64,000 bases of DNA from Sansalvadorimonas sp965243775 (GCA_965243775.1 CBDEWF010000087.1:56037-120036), one strand, 5' to 3'; shown: positions 27,928 to 38,010, counted from the first letter of the stretch. The notes: generated by a model from the sequence alone, not told the origin. Translations and numbers: made by a program.

Positions 27928-28551
27928 ATGCGTACAACAGTATTTGATACTCCGGTGATCTGTCACCTTCTCAGTGGTATCTCCTGGTTACTGATGAACC
28001 TGACCGGATGGAAAGTTGAAGGAGAAAGGCCCAAGGCCCGCAGCTATGTACTGATTGCGGCTCCCCATACCAGTAACTGGGACTTTATTGTTTTTATGGG
28101 AGTTGCTCTCAGATGGCGCACACCACTGTTCTGGTTGGGCAAAAGCACTCTTTTCAAAGGCCCTATGGGACCACTGATGCGCTGGCTGGGCGGCATTCCA
28201 GTTCACCGTGAACGCAAGAATACCAATCTCGTTGATCAGGCCGTCGCGGCGTTCAACAGCCACCACCGCTTTGTACTGGCACTGTCTCCGGAAGGTACCC
28301 GCTCCAAAGTAACCCAGTGGAAAACCGGTTTCTGGCATATCGCCAACAACGCCAAGGTTCCCGTATATCCTGGCTTTGTCGATTTCTCCCGCAAGACCTG
28401 TGGTGCCGGCCCGGTTTACAAATTAACCGGGGATATTGACCGGGACATCGCCAATCTGCAGGCGTTTTATGCACCTTACCAGGGTCAACGCCCCCACGAG
28501 CAATCTTCTATCGTCACAACCCTGAAGGCTGACCCCCAGCAACAGGGTTAA
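27928..28551 (+). CDS. Lysophospholipid acyltransferase family protein
   Basis: 207 residues of the PlsC-like superfamily: the motif APHTSNWDFIVFMG (about residues 45-58) is the HX4D active site, PVHRERK gives the substrate pocket, and ALSPEGTRSK (about residues 115-124) is the glycerol-phosphate binding motif. Short form without membrane helices apart from an N-terminal hydrophobic stretch. Probably transfers an acyl chain to a lysophosphatidic-acid-like acceptor. A NarL-type regulator follows 101 bases downstream. Confidence 0.85.
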   Translation: MRTTVFDTPVICHLLSGISWLLMNLTGWKVEGERPKARSYVLIAAPHTSNWDFIVFMGVALRWRTPLFWLGKSTLFKGPMGPLMRWLGGIPVHRERKNTNLVDQAVAAFNSHHRFVLALSPEGTRSKVTQWKTGFWHIANNAKVPVYPGFVDFSRKTCGAGPVYKLTGDIDRDIANLQAFYAPYQGQRPHEQSSIVTTLKADPQQQG

Positions 28552-28652
28552 CGGCTATAGTCGAAGAAGTATACATAATGGCATGGATGCTGTTATGTCT
28601 CTTTTATTTGACCGAGAGCCTGCCCAGCTCGTTTCCAGGGAAGACCAGCACC

Positions 28653-29375
28653 ATGGATACCCGCATAATCATCGCTGAAGACCATCCCCTTTTTCGCGCA
28701 GCTCTGCAGTCAGCTTTGAACCAGGCTCTGGACTCCCCTGATATTGCCGAAACAGATACTATCGCTGCGCTGCAGAATGCCCTCGAGAGCAGCAGCCCGG
28801 ATCTGGTACTTCTGGACTTGAATATGCCTGGTGCCCACGGTTTTTCCGGTCTTCTTTATATGCGCGGTCAGCATCCCAATATTCCTGTAGTGGTTATCTC
28901 GGCCCAGGAGGATGAGTCCGTTATCCGTAAAGCTGTAGGTTATGGTGCAGCCGGATTTATTCCCAAGTCCTCCTCTCTTGATGTCATCAAAAGCGCGGTC
29001 AAAGATGTTCTCAAGGGTAACAACTGGATTCCGGCCAATATTGACATGAACACCCAGATGGAGGGTGCTGACAGCGAGATGGAAAAACGCATCGCTTCCC
29101 TTACTCCTCAACAGTTCAGGGTTCTGGGTATGATCAGTGAAGGTATGCTAAACAAGCAAATTGCCTATGATCTCGATGTCTCGGAAGCCACCATCAAGGC
29201 CCACGTTACTGCCATATTCCGCAAACTGGGTGTTCGCAACAGAACCCAGGCCGTGATTGCTCTGAAAGAGCTTGAACTGGAAGAACCTAGCGGAGCCAAC
29301 AAGCCTGACGCTCCAACAGCACCTCCAACAGCACCTCCAACGACACCTCCACAAAATCCACCACAAATGCACTGA
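28653..29375 (+). CDS. NarL/LuxR-type response regulator with proline-rich tail
   Basis: About 240 residues. Receiver domain residues 1-125: acidic pair in IIIAEDHPLF, phosphorylated Asp in LVLLDLNMPG, Thr/Ser in VVVISAQED and Lys in GFIPKSSS. LuxR helix-turn-helix at about 150-210 (LTPQQFRVLGMISEGMLNKQ, then VSEATIKAHVTAIFRKLGV). Start at 28653 (MDTRIIIAEDHP) with CAGGGAAG upstream; the longer frame from 28578 adds a non-family stretch. Oddity: a C-terminal PTAPPTAPPTTPP tail from a 12-base direct repeat. Receiver sequence is like regulators that control acetyl-CoA synthetase in pseudomonads (CrbR/ErdR group), and acs lies 2.3 kb away, but this link is inference. Confidence 0.85.
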   Translation: MDTRIIIAEDHPLFRAALQSALNQALDSPDIAETDTIAALQNALESSSPDLVLLDLNMPGAHGFSGLLYMRGQHPNIPVVVISAQEDESVIRKAVGYGAAGFIPKSSSLDVIKSAVKDVLKGNNWIPANIDMNTQMEGADSEMEKRIASLTPQQFRVLGMISEGMLNKQIAYDLDVSEATIKAHVTAIFRKLGVRNRTQAVIALKELELEEPSGANKPDAPTAPPTAPPTTPPQNPPQMH

Positions 29376-29509
29376 CTGCTACTTCTGGTCAGGAAGCTGT
29401 CGGACAGTCAGGTCGATTCGCGACTCAACAGGTTTGCCCTGCTAACCTGTCCCGCTCCGTGTTAAAGTACCTTACAAGCAAGAAGAATCACTATCAGATC
29501 ATCGCCAGA

Positions 29510-29977
29510 ATGAACAATATCACCAGAGCGCTCTGTCTGCTTCTCACACTCGTCACCCTCCCATCAATAGCTACATGGGAACAGGGATCTTTTGCCAGTG
29601 GCAGCATCAAACACAACTTCGCAAACTCCGGCCCAAACCGGCAAGGCAACGAGTTTGAAATCTTCTGCGGCAACCATGACTTTCGCCTTTCTGGCGCACT
29701 ATACCTTCCCAGTCATAGATTCCTGAACCGAGAAAATATCAAAGTGCGCCTACGGGTCGACAAGCAGCCACTCTGGACTTTTACAGCAACCCGCCACTCC
29801 ATGGCCATAGTCGTCCCAGACATACCTGCCCAACTACTCTCCCAGCTATCCAAAGGAAACAGGGCCATTCTCACCTTCCCAGTCACCAAGGACAAAAGCC
29901 AGACCGAGCAGTTTATCCTGCAGAATTCATCCCGAACCCTGACCTCACTGCAGAGTATCTGCAAAAGTCAAAGCTGA
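29510..29977 (+). CDS. Small exported protein, unknown
   Basis: About 155 residues, with the signal peptide MNNITRALCLLLTLVTLPSIA. The mature part is beta-rich with cysteines FEIFCGNHDF and LQSICKSQS near the ends, which could pair. The distribution recalls the IalB-like exported proteins (two Cys, FxxxxC pattern), but I cannot assign it firmly. The start at 29510 is favoured over 29459 because the signal peptide begins there. Convergent with the next gene, nine bases apart. Confidence 0.55.
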   Translation: MNNITRALCLLLTLVTLPSIATWEQGSFASGSIKHNFANSGPNRQGNEFEIFCGNHDFRLSGALYLPSHRFLNRENIKVRLRVDKQPLWTFTATRHSMAIVVPDIPAQLLSQLSKGNRAILTFPVTKDKSQTEQFILQNSSRTLTSLQSICKSQS

Positions 29978-29985
29978 CAGAAGGT

Positions 29986-30930
29986 CTATGCTTCAGCAGT
30001 TTTATCACTGCCATCGCCTTCGCTATCAGTTTCAGCTGCCTTTTCAGACTCTTCTTCCGGTACTGGACAGGCTTTAATAGAAGCACCACTACCAACAGAA
30101 ATGATTTCAGCAGGCTCACCGACATAACAGGCTGTAGCAGAACGAAACACACTGGGCTGGAGTACCGACCCTTCCGCATTAAGCCGCACCCTTGCTCCCC
30201 TGTCTGCCCGCAACAGCAGATCCTGCCTCACAGTCAACTCTTCCAAATCAGCTTCACTCCGGTCTACAACAGCATTCAAAGATTGAACGGCACCACTGAC
30301 ATTCAGAGATCCCCGACCAGTATGCAGCAACCGCAACCTGTCACCACTAACCCCCGATATTTCTACATGACTGCCACTCTGGTGATGAAACGCTTCCAGC
30401 AAAGGCAGCGTTAGTTTGGCTTTAACCGGCTCCCCTGCCTCAACCCTGTGACTGAACTCAAAAACAAGATCGCCTTTATCCGATAACACAGGGGTAATAC
30501 GGGAGATCACATTACTTTCACCTTCCAGCTCCAGACTGGCAGTCGTATTCGGATCTACATGGAGTGTTAAGGCAATAGGTTCATCCAGTAATACTCTGCG
30601 CGGTGCATCCCCAGCAGGCAGGGGGATAACAAGAGTTGTCACCTCGTGGTTGCCATATATCGGATGGTTGGCATACCGAAGCCCAGAAACAGGCCGCCCA
30701 TCATCACTGCTGTCTTCATACATCACCTGTCCGTTGCGCAGAAAACTAAACCGCCACTTATGGAAAGTGGAATCCAGCTTTCTTAAAGGCTCAAGCATAA
30801 AGTTGACCAGCTTCTGCGTTTCCAGATCATGCCCCTGACAGGCTTGTACGGTTTGCGCTGAAAATGTTATGCCAATACACAATGCCAGCACCTGAACCTT
30901 TTGCCAGCCCAAACAACGTAGCTGAGTCAT
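29986..30930 (-). CDS. Exported beta-helix-like protein (GIN/DUF2807-like)
   Basis: 314 residues, signal peptide (VLALCIGITFSAQTVQA) followed by Cys. The middle has alternating short strands ending in Gly/Ser, such as LRLLHTGRGSLNVSGAVQSLNAVV and LLLRADRGARVRLNAEG, the pattern of a right-handed GIN (DUF2807) domain. The C terminus is acidic (EEESEKAAETDSEGDGSD). Two Cys near the end (SATACYVG, IKACPVP). Function unknown. Together with the following gene it makes a pair of exported proteins on the minus strand. Confidence 0.6.
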   Translation of the reverse strand: MTQLRCLGWQKVQVLALCIGITFSAQTVQACQGHDLETQKLVNFMLEPLRKLDSTFHKWRFSFLRNGQVMYEDSSDDGRPVSGLRYANHPIYGNHEVTTLVIPLPAGDAPRRVLLDEPIALTLHVDPNTTASLELEGESNVISRITPVLSDKGDLVFEFSHRVEAGEPVKAKLTLPLLEAFHHQSGSHVEISGVSGDRLRLLHTGRGSLNVSGAVQSLNAVVDRSEADLEELTVRQDLLLRADRGARVRLNAEGSVLQPSVFRSATACYVGEPAEIISVGSGASIKACPVPEEESEKAAETDSEGDGSDKTAEA

Positions 30931-30973
30931 ACAGTACTCCTCCCCAAGTTACTCACAACCAGTCTTTCTGCAA

Positions 30974-31450
30974 TTACGGCCTTACCCGGGTAAGCTCAAA
31001 TTTGCCAAAAAACACCGAACTTCCTTCAATACGCCCTCCAATTCTGTTCGGGACCGCCGGTAGTATATAAGGCGTCCCCATAGGAATATTCCACGCTTCC
31101 AGGCTGATAGTTTCCCAACTGAAGAAATCAGCAGGGCGGGCAAACCAGCTGATATCAGTCTCCGGGTTAAACCGGATTTTCCTCGCCATAGGATCATAGT
31201 TGATATATCCGCCGAAGAAGCCGTCAAAACGACTTTGTCCATAACCGGAATAGAACCTTAGAAGAAAATGGGCATCATTAAAGATCTGAATTTCCATATT
31301 GGTTCTGCCCTGCCCACCTCCTGTGTAATACCCACTCCAGTGGGTTCCCCTCAGCCAGCCTGGCACATCCCGAATACCGGCATAAACAGAGACCGATAAA
31401 ACAGAAAAAAAGAACAGCACCACGGTTACAAATCGCCTCATTTGTGCCAC
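30974..31450 (-). CDS. Small exported protein, unknown
   Basis: 158 residues with a signal peptide (FVTVVLFFFSVLSVSVYAG). Mature part rich in Gly, Tyr, Phe and Trp (WSGYYTGGGQGRTNMEIQIF; GYGQSRFDGFFGGYINYD), a mostly beta protein. No family recognised. The gene lies 43 bases upstream of the GIN-like gene on the same strand, so the two may be co-transcribed. Confidence 0.6.
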   Translation of the reverse strand: MAQMRRFVTVVLFFFSVLSVSVYAGIRDVPGWLRGTHWSGYYTGGGQGRTNMEIQIFNDAHFLLRFYSGYGQSRFDGFFGGYINYDPMARKIRFNPETDISWFARPADFFSWETISLEAWNIPMGTPYILPAVPNRIGGRIEGSSVFFGKFELTRVRP

Positions 31451-31657
31451 CTCTAAATCAACCAGAATAAGGGCAAAACTAGCAATAGAATCAGGGTTGT
31501 CAGATATTGTTGTGTAGCAATTTGTGATCTGGAACTTTCAAAAAAAACAACAGTCAAAGACCTCTTGCCTGCTATTTTCCCCACTACCGGCTTGTCACTG
31601 TTTTAGATCAACCAACTCATTCTCCTGACTATACTCTTCCTCCCCTCAGGTCAGACA

Positions 31658-33628
31658 GTGGGCAAAGATATGCCTCAGTACAGAGCTTTTCCGGTTAGCA
31701 AAGACTTGGCCAGTCATGCCTGGGCCGATGACGCCCTTTACAGAAAGATGTATCAAGAGTCAGTGGTCAACCCGGAAGGTTTCTGGAGAGAACAGGGAGA
31801 ACGTATTCACTGGTTTAAGCACTACAATCGGGTGAAAGATGTCTCTTATGACGACCACCGGGTTGAGATCAAGTGGTTCCAGGATGGCACCACCAACGTT
31901 TCCTGGAACTGCCTGGATCGACACCTGGAAGAGAAAGGGGATCAGATCGCTATCTACTGGGAGGGAGATGAGCCCCACCAGCAAAGCCAGATTACTTATC
32001 GGGACCTGCATGAACGGGTATGTCGCTTCGCCAATGTTCTCAAGTCCCAGGGCGTACGACGGGGTGATGTCATTGCCATCTACATGCCCATGGTGATTGA
32101 AGCCAGTATTGCTATGCTGGCCTGCACACGTATCGGTGCTGTTCACTCGGTTATTTTTGCCGGGTTCTCTCCCGAAGCAGTAGCCGGTAGAGTTGTAGAC
32201 AGCAATGCCAAGATCATTATCACAGCAGATCAAGGCTTGCGGGGGGGCAAGGTTATCCCCTTGAAAGCCAATGTCGATGAGGCTCTGGCTCATCCGTCAG
32301 TGAAGTCGATTGAGAAAGTCATCGTCTTTCGCCGAACGGAGGCCAATATCGCTTGGTACAAGTTTCGGGACATCTGGTGGCACGAGCTGGAACCCCTGGC
32401 CTCTCCTCACTGTGACGCCAGGGAGATGAACGCAGAAGACCCCCTGTTTATTCTTTACACATCCGGATCAACCGGGAAACCCAAAGGAGTGCTCCACACC
32501 ACTGGAGGTTATCTGGTCTATACCTCAATGACCCACCAATATGTTTTCAATTATCAGGATGGTGATATTTACTGGTGCAATGCTGATATCGGCTGGATCA
32601 CCGGACACTCCTATGTCGTGTATGGCCCACTCTGTAATGGCGCAACCATTGTTATGCATGAAGGACTGCCAAGCTATCCATCAGTTTCCCGGATCAGCAA
32701 GATCGTAGACAAATATCAGGTTAACATCCTCTACACAGCCCCTACTGCGATCAGGTCCCTGATGGCTCATGGCGAAACCGTTATCAACGGAACCTCACGA
32801 TCCAGCCTGAAGCTGCTGGGTAGTGTTGGTGAACCGATCAATCCAGAAGCCTGGATGTGGTATCGCAAAACCATTGGACGGGATGAGTGTCCTATAGTGG
32901 ATACTTGGTGGCAGACTGAAACCGGTGGCATCATGATTACACCGCTGCCCGGTGCAACAACCCTGAAACCAGGTTCTGCCACTCGCCCCTTCTTCGGCGT
33001 TATTCCTGCTATCGTTGATGGCTTGGGCAATATTCAGGAAGGCCCCTGTGAGGGTAATCTGGTGATGATCGATAGCTGGCCAGGGCAGGCCCGGACTATC
33101 TACGGTAACCATGACCGCTTTGTTCAGACCTATTTTAACAAATTCAAGGGCATGTATTTCACCGGAGATGGTGCCCGCAGGGATGAAGACGGCTACTACT
33201 GGATTACTGGACGAGTTGATGATGTTCTCAACGTGGCCGGGCACCGTATGGGGACAGCTGAAATTGAAAGCGCAATGGTCTCGCACAAAGATGTAGCCGA
33301 GGCCGCAGTTGTTGGCTATCCACATGAAATCAAAGGCCAGGGTATTTATGTCTATGTCACTCTTAACCAGAGGACCAACTACTCTACCGAGCTGGCAGAA
33401 GAGTTGCGTGACTGGATAAGAAAAGAGATTGGCCCGATTGCTACACCGGATATTATTCAGAATGCTCCTGGTCTCCCCAAAACCCGTTCGGGAAAAATTA
33501 TGCGCCGCATCCTGCGTCAGATTGCAGCTGGTGAGTTTGAAAATTTGGGAGACACCTCAACACTGGCTGAGCCCTCAGTAATTAAGCAGTTAATTGATAA
33601 TCATGGGAATGGGAATGTAACTGATTAA
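31658..33628 (+). CDS. acs: Acetyl-CoA synthetase
   Basis: 656-residue AMP-forming enzyme that turns acetate, ATP and CoA into acetyl-CoA. Motifs: P-loop-like LYTSGSTGKPKGVLHTTGGY (about residues 266-285), TWWQTETGGIMITPLPG, the hinge DGYYWITGRVDDVLN, and the acetylation-site motif PKTRSGKIMRRILRQ with the catalytic Lys. Full length, start has GTG-ATG choices (GTG 31658 MGKDMPQY; ATG four codons later). It is likely regulated by Lys acetylation as in other bacteria. Confidence 0.94.
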   Translation: MGKDMPQYRAFPVSKDLASHAWADDALYRKMYQESVVNPEGFWREQGERIHWFKHYNRVKDVSYDDHRVEIKWFQDGTTNVSWNCLDRHLEEKGDQIAIYWEGDEPHQQSQITYRDLHERVCRFANVLKSQGVRRGDVIAIYMPMVIEASIAMLACTRIGAVHSVIFAGFSPEAVAGRVVDSNAKIIITADQGLRGGKVIPLKANVDEALAHPSVKSIEKVIVFRRTEANIAWYKFRDIWWHELEPLASPHCDAREMNAEDPLFILYTSGSTGKPKGVLHTTGGYLVYTSMTHQYVFNYQDGDIYWCNADIGWITGHSYVVYGPLCNGATIVMHEGLPSYPSVSRISKIVDKYQVNILYTAPTAIRSLMAHGETVINGTSRSSLKLLGSVGEPINPEAWMWYRKTIGRDECPIVDTWWQTETGGIMITPLPGATTLKPGSATRPFFGVIPAIVDGLGNIQEGPCEGNLVMIDSWPGQARTIYGNHDRFVQTYFNKFKGMYFTGDGARRDEDGYYWITGRVDDVLNVAGHRMGTAEIESAMVSHKDVAEAAVVGYPHEIKGQGIYVYVTLNQRTNYSTELAEELRDWIRKEIGPIATPDIIQNAPGLPKTRSGKIMRRILRQIAAGEFENLGDTSTLAEPSVIKQLIDNHGNGNVTD

Positions 33629-33677
33629 AATTGGAAGCCAAGCTTACTGGAAGTAAAATATTTGTCCATTAATTCGA

Positions 33678-34793
33678 CTAAGAATTGAAGCCGTGCTTCT
33701 CTTGTATCAGGCTTAATTCACTTTCCAGCTTATCCAGTTTTGCTTTGTTATATTTCAACTCTGTAGCCAACCTGAAAAAATCCTTGGCCTGTTCATAATA
33801 ATCAATAACAGCATCCTCATCTCCACATTGAGAAGATTGACACACCAGACGTCCACAATTTAAGGCCGCTAAATAGCAGAGATGGGCCGTATGCATAATA
33901 AAATTGGGAGATAAGTGTGTCTCAGAGTGCAACCCTCCCTGATTCCACTCACAGGCAATATCTGCAGCCTGGATTAGACTGGCACTATCCTCAAGTGGAA
34001 CACCGGCAAAAATTCCACCCGTCAGCTGACCTTGTGCAAATATTTCCACATTTTGCAGCCAAGACAGCCTGTAATCTCCAAGTAGTGGCTCTGTTAACTT
34101 TTCAGAACCGGGTACCTGTAAAGCCTGAGCCTTCTTTATCCAATCCAGAATCGAACCAAGTTTTTGTAATTTCATTACACAGTCAGGCTCAGCATTTAAT
34201 CGCTGCAATTCATACCTAACAATTAATACAATACATTTGCACAGTCTTTCTTTATACTGCTCACGTTCTTCAGCAGAAAGACTATCCTCCATAATTAATA
34301 GTACGCGGCTAATTAGTCCCTCAAGAATAATAGCCTCACTAGTGTCTTCCAGAAACTCTGTTTTATCGAGGTTTAGCCTGTCCCAAAGAATATCAATTCT
34401 CTTGATCAGAGTACGCTCTCGAATATCCCTTAACTCCATTTCTACCAAATCGCAACTTGGTGTTATCATCTCGATTACAGGCGTCAACAGCCTTAGGCCG
34501 GCTTCCTGGGAAAGTGCAAAAGCGGGGTCTTCAGAATCCAGATAGCGCTCTTTCAATTTATATAAGAGATCACTGCGAAGATTATGGGGAAGCTGTTTCA
34601 AAATATCCCAGGGAGAATCACTAGTTTTTAGCCCCTGTAAAAATTTTTTCCCATCAACACTCAGCAAATCCTGAAGAATTATTTTTTGATCTACCGAGGT
34701 AATGTCGCGCGCCTGAACAGGCTTGTCAGATCTTAAGCGAAAGGGAACAAGCTTGAGCGCTTTTGTCCATGATCTGATAACAGCCAGAGTCAC
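33678..34793 (-). CDS. Unknown 371-residue helical protein
   Basis: Not recognised. No signal peptide; largely helical, with many Leu, Glu and Lys and a C-terminal TPR-like end (CGDEDAVIDYYEQAKDFFRLATEL). The codon use looks like that of the other accessory genes here (A/T-rich). It is flanked upstream by an IS200 copy (34888 onward) and downstream by acs. Possibly an effector or orphan; no claim made. Confidence 0.5.
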   Translation of the reverse strand: MTLAVIRSWTKALKLVPFRLRSDKPVQARDITSVDQKIILQDLLSVDGKKFLQGLKTSDSPWDILKQLPHNLRSDLLYKLKERYLDSEDPAFALSQEAGLRLLTPVIEMITPSCDLVEMELRDIRERTLIKRIDILWDRLNLDKTEFLEDTSEAIILEGLISRVLLIMEDSLSAEEREQYKERLCKCIVLIVRYELQRLNAEPDCVMKLQKLGSILDWIKKAQALQVPGSEKLTEPLLGDYRLSWLQNVEIFAQGQLTGGIFAGVPLEDSASLIQAADIACEWNQGGLHSETHLSPNFIMHTAHLCYLAALNCGRLVCQSSQCGDEDAVIDYYEQAKDFFRLATELKYNKAKLDKLESELSLIQEKHGFNS

Positions 34794-34887
34794 GACTACA
34801 CGATTTTGAAAGATAGCTGTCTGAACTTTTTTAAAAAGCTCTTTAACCTGCTGTGCTCGATGGCTCCCAACAACCCTGTTAAGTCTC

Positions 34888-35496
34888 AGTTAACTGACCT
34901 CCGGCATAGCCGGAGGCTTATTTAGGTTACGCCCTTTAAGGGCTTTGATTGCGCCCAAGGGCGCTTACCATTCAAGATCGTACTGATCTTTGCTGGAATC
35001 ATTCTTTTCTTGGTCTCGGATATACGCCCGAACCATATGCTCATCAAGCCCTACCGTTGAGACAAAGTAACCTCTTGCCCAAAAATGCTCTCCGTTAAAG
35101 TTCCGCTGTCTACCCTTAAATGTTTTTGCAATTTCTATTGCACATTTACCCTTCAGGTAGCCAACCACACGTGATACCGGATATTTTGGCGGAATGCTGA
35201 TACACATATGAACATGATCGGGCATCAGGTGACCTTCCAAAATTTTGCACTCTTTCCTTCTGGCAAGCTCATGAAAGATTTCTCCGAGAAACTTACGGAG
35301 ATTTCCATAAATCACTTTTCGTCTCTTCTTTGGGATGAAGACAATATGATACTTACAATCCCAGCGGGTATGAGCCAAACTCTTGTAGTCTCGCATAGGT
35401 TTTCCTTCAATTTTCTTGGTCGAAAGCTGAAGGTTAGCTACTGCCGCTACGGTCAAACCTATGTGAGTCCCCCGGCATAGCCGGGGGTTTATCAAT
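34888..35496 (-). mobile_element. IS200/IS605-type element, copy 1
   Basis: An IS200-group element of about 0.6 kb carrying only a Y1 transposase. Both ends carry small palindromes: CTCCGGCATAGCCGGAG near 34899 and CCCCCGGCATAGCCGGGGG near 35470, as expected for single-strand transposition. Exact borders were estimated by comparison with the copy at about 43712-44318; shared outer sequence includes TGACCTCCGGC on the left and GGGGGTTTATCAAT on the right. Confidence 0.8.
34965..35396 (-). CDS. tnpA: IS200-type Y1 transposase (TnpA), copy 1
   Basis: 143 residues beginning MRDYKSLAHTRWDCKYHIVF. The HUH motif is PDHVHMCISIP and the catalytic Tyr lies in MVRAYIRDQEK. Such enzymes cut and join single-stranded DNA at hairpin ends. 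The start at 35396 has GAAGGAAA upstream; the longer frame to 35495 runs into the element's right hairpin. No TnpB partner is present. Confidence 0.88.
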   Translation of the reverse strand: MRDYKSLAHTRWDCKYHIVFIPKKRRKVIYGNLRKFLGEIFHELARRKECKILEGHLMPDHVHMCISIPPKYPVSRVVGYLKGKCAIEIAKTFKGRQRNFNGEHFWARGYFVSTVGLDEHMVRAYIRDQEKNDSSKDQYDLEW

Positions 35497-35631
35497 TGTT
35501 AATTATTTCCCTTTCCACGCATTACTATACAAAAACTATAGTAATAAACCCAAGGCGGACAAATGATCACCCATAGATAAGTTGATTTTTATATGCAGGA
35601 AAGAAGTTTTGAAATGTATTTAAAGGAAAGT

Positions 35632-35708
<77 letters not shown>

Positions 35709-35737
35709 CCAATATAGACACACTGCTTCTCGAAAGT

Positions 35738-35814
<77 letters not shown>

Positions 35815-35843
35815 CCAATATAAACACACTGCTTCTCGAAAGT

Positions 35844-35920
<77 letters not shown>

Positions 35921-35949
35921 CCAATATAAACACACTGCTTCTCGAAAGT

Positions 35950-36026
<77 letters not shown>

Positions 36027-36055
36027 CCAATATAAACACACTGCTTCTCGAAAGT

Positions 36056-36132
<77 letters not shown>

Positions 36133-36230
36133 CCAGAGAAGAGAAGCGCATTATATAGAGCAGCCTTTTTAAGTCAATGATTTTCCTTAGGAATACACAC
36201 AACTCTTTACATAAGGCCTTAAAGAAGGGT

Positions 36231-37130
36231 TTACAGTGGGTTTGGCTGCCCCCTTAACATCAGTCTTATACGACGTAGCCCCAGTTGAGAAACAATCATA
36301 CCCAGCAGCATTAACCCACAACCGATCAGAGCCTTGTTAGACAGCGTTTCATCAAGGAACAGATAACCAGCCAGCACGGCAAACACGGTTTCCAGGCTCA
36401 AGATAATGGATGCATGGGCTACAGGTGCCGTTTTCTGCCCAATAATCTGCAGGGTATAGGCCACACCAACAGACATAATTCCAGCATAGGCGAGTGGTCC
36501 CCAGGTCAGCTGCACCTGCTGGAAACTCAAGTTCTCAAACATTCCGGAAACAACAAAACTCAGTGCCGAACAGGTCAAAAATTGAATAAATGCCAGGGCG
36601 ATACCGTTGTGACGGGGAGCCAGCCAGCCAATCAACATGAGATGAACTGCCCAGAACACCGCGCCAATGGTTATCAGGACATCCCCTTTATTCAAGACAA
36701 GACTGTCTCCCAAAGTCAACAGAGCCAGACCCGGCAGGGCCAGGGCAATGCCAGTCCAGGTATCCCGGCTGGTACCCTGACCAATAAACAGCCCCAGCAG
36801 TGGCACGAGGACCAGATAGAGTCCGGTAATGAATGCCGCTTTTCCCGCAGTGGTATAAATCAGGCCAACCTGTTGCAGGCCAGCACCTACCATTAAAACG
36901 GCCCCCATCAGTATACCGCCCCAAATCGTTAGCCAGGAAAACAGTGCTTTTGACTTTCGCTGAAAAAACAGCAGGGGAATCAATGATCCGGCACCAATTA
37001 GAAACCGACAGGCATTAAAAGCCCAGGGTTCCATATGGTCCATTCCAACTCTCTGGGCAACAAAGGCAGAGCCCCAGATTATGGCTGCAAGTAAAAGCAA
37101 ACCATCAGATGCAACTGTGCGCTGATTCAT
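36231..37130 (-). CDS. EamA (DMT superfamily) transporter
   Basis: 299-residue inner-membrane protein with ten predicted helices in two EamA halves: LLLLAAIIWGSAFVAQRVGMD near the N terminus, and GDVLITIGAVFWAVHLMLIGW beginning the second half. Family members export amino acids, nucleosides or other metabolites; substrate unknown. Complete, single gene just upstream of the tRNA array on the same strand. Confidence 0.87.
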   Translation of the reverse strand: MNQRTVASDGLLLLAAIIWGSAFVAQRVGMDHMEPWAFNACRFLIGAGSLIPLLFFQRKSKALFSWLTIWGGILMGAVLMVGAGLQQVGLIYTTAGKAAFITGLYLVLVPLLGLFIGQGTSRDTWTGIALALPGLALLTLGDSLVLNKGDVLITIGAVFWAVHLMLIGWLAPRHNGIALAFIQFLTCSALSFVVSGMFENLSFQQVQLTWGPLAYAGIMSVGVAYTLQIIGQKTAPVAHASIILSLETVFAVLAGYLFLDETLSNKALIGCGLMLLGMIVSQLGLRRIRLMLRGQPNPL

Positions 37131-37857
37131 TCGTTTTGCATATTTCTATTTATTCAGCCCGGCGATTCGCCATCATGGAAATACTAACCGATTGCCAGCC
37201 CAATATTCCCCAGGTAATCCGCCAAACAGGGATAAGTGTCGCCTATTGTGCCAACTCCGTTTGTGAAATCCTACTGCCTAATGCCGAAAAGCAGGTTATT
37301 CAATCAACTCCTCATTTCACATTCATAGTCGTCACCTGAGGGAACTGTTAACCTCCTTGAGGCACTCCTTCTGTCTGCGGCGTCTACAGTCAGTTTCTGC
37401 CTCCGCCTGATCCAACCTGTAAAGTGAAGTAATTTAATGAGCACTGTTTCCGGTGATGAGAACTTTGACAAAAGCGTTTACCAAATTTTATCTAACTTGA
37501 TGACTCAAGTATTGCGTTTTGCGTGTTGACTTATCTATAAATTCTAAGCAGTTACGAAATTATTGCCTAAACTCCCCCAATGGTTACGCTGAAGCTATTG
37601 CATACAGCCAGCTAGTGACCTCAGAAAAGGCTGGATCATGCCAGCAGCCTTGATGCGTTAACGGAAGCAGCGTAGTTACGAAATAACTTCCTGTACTTCG
37701 TGCAGAGAAGGCTTTTGTCATCGATTTGCAGTTGTATGAAAGTCAAGAAATTGATTCTGAACTATTCCTTAACTGCTTAGAACATATAGAAAACCCAATT
37801 CAACACACTTTAAGTTTCTCCAGACTCAAGCTCTTACCCCCCGAGAACCACGCCCCA
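37131..37857 (+). other. Intergenic region with a probable gene remnant
   Basis: About 727 bases. No full gene. Two direct copies of GTTACGAAAT (near 37551 and 37674) flank about 110 bases of unknown origin. From 37687 to 37857 one plus-strand frame is open for 57 codons (AEKAFVIDLQLYESQEID … LLPPENHAP) and has the look of coding sequence. Before the MITE inserted it would have ended …APCMM with its stop overlapping the ATG of the TPR gene, so it may be the tail of a lost upstream operon member. Confidence 0.45.
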
Positions 37858-38003
37858 GGCTCTGTTAACAATAGATGTTGGTTTATTTCTCAAAGTTAGT
37901 GATTACGCTGAATAGAGGAAGTAACCAAATTTTCTATGAAGCCCGAATGCCAAGCTATACAGGGTGCACGGAAGTACTACCAACATGTAGTGTTAACAGA
38001 GCC
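37858..38003 (+). mobile_element. MITE copy 2 (146 bp), inserted at the start of the TPR gene
   Basis: The exact reverse complement of the element at 7197-7342, all 146 bases. Flanked by the 8-bp duplication ACGCCCCA (37850-37857 and 38004-38011). The last base of the right duplication is the A of the TPR gene's ATG, so the element separates the gene from its natural upstream region. The MITE carries its own ATG (37936) that is in frame with the gene and would add 25 residues (MKPECQAIQGARKYY…). Confidence 0.93.
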
Positions 38004-38010
38004 ACGCCCC

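Noticed and set aside
37109..37339. 76-residue frame after the EamA gene
   Set aside because: Overlaps the EamA start, no recognisable start signal or domain.
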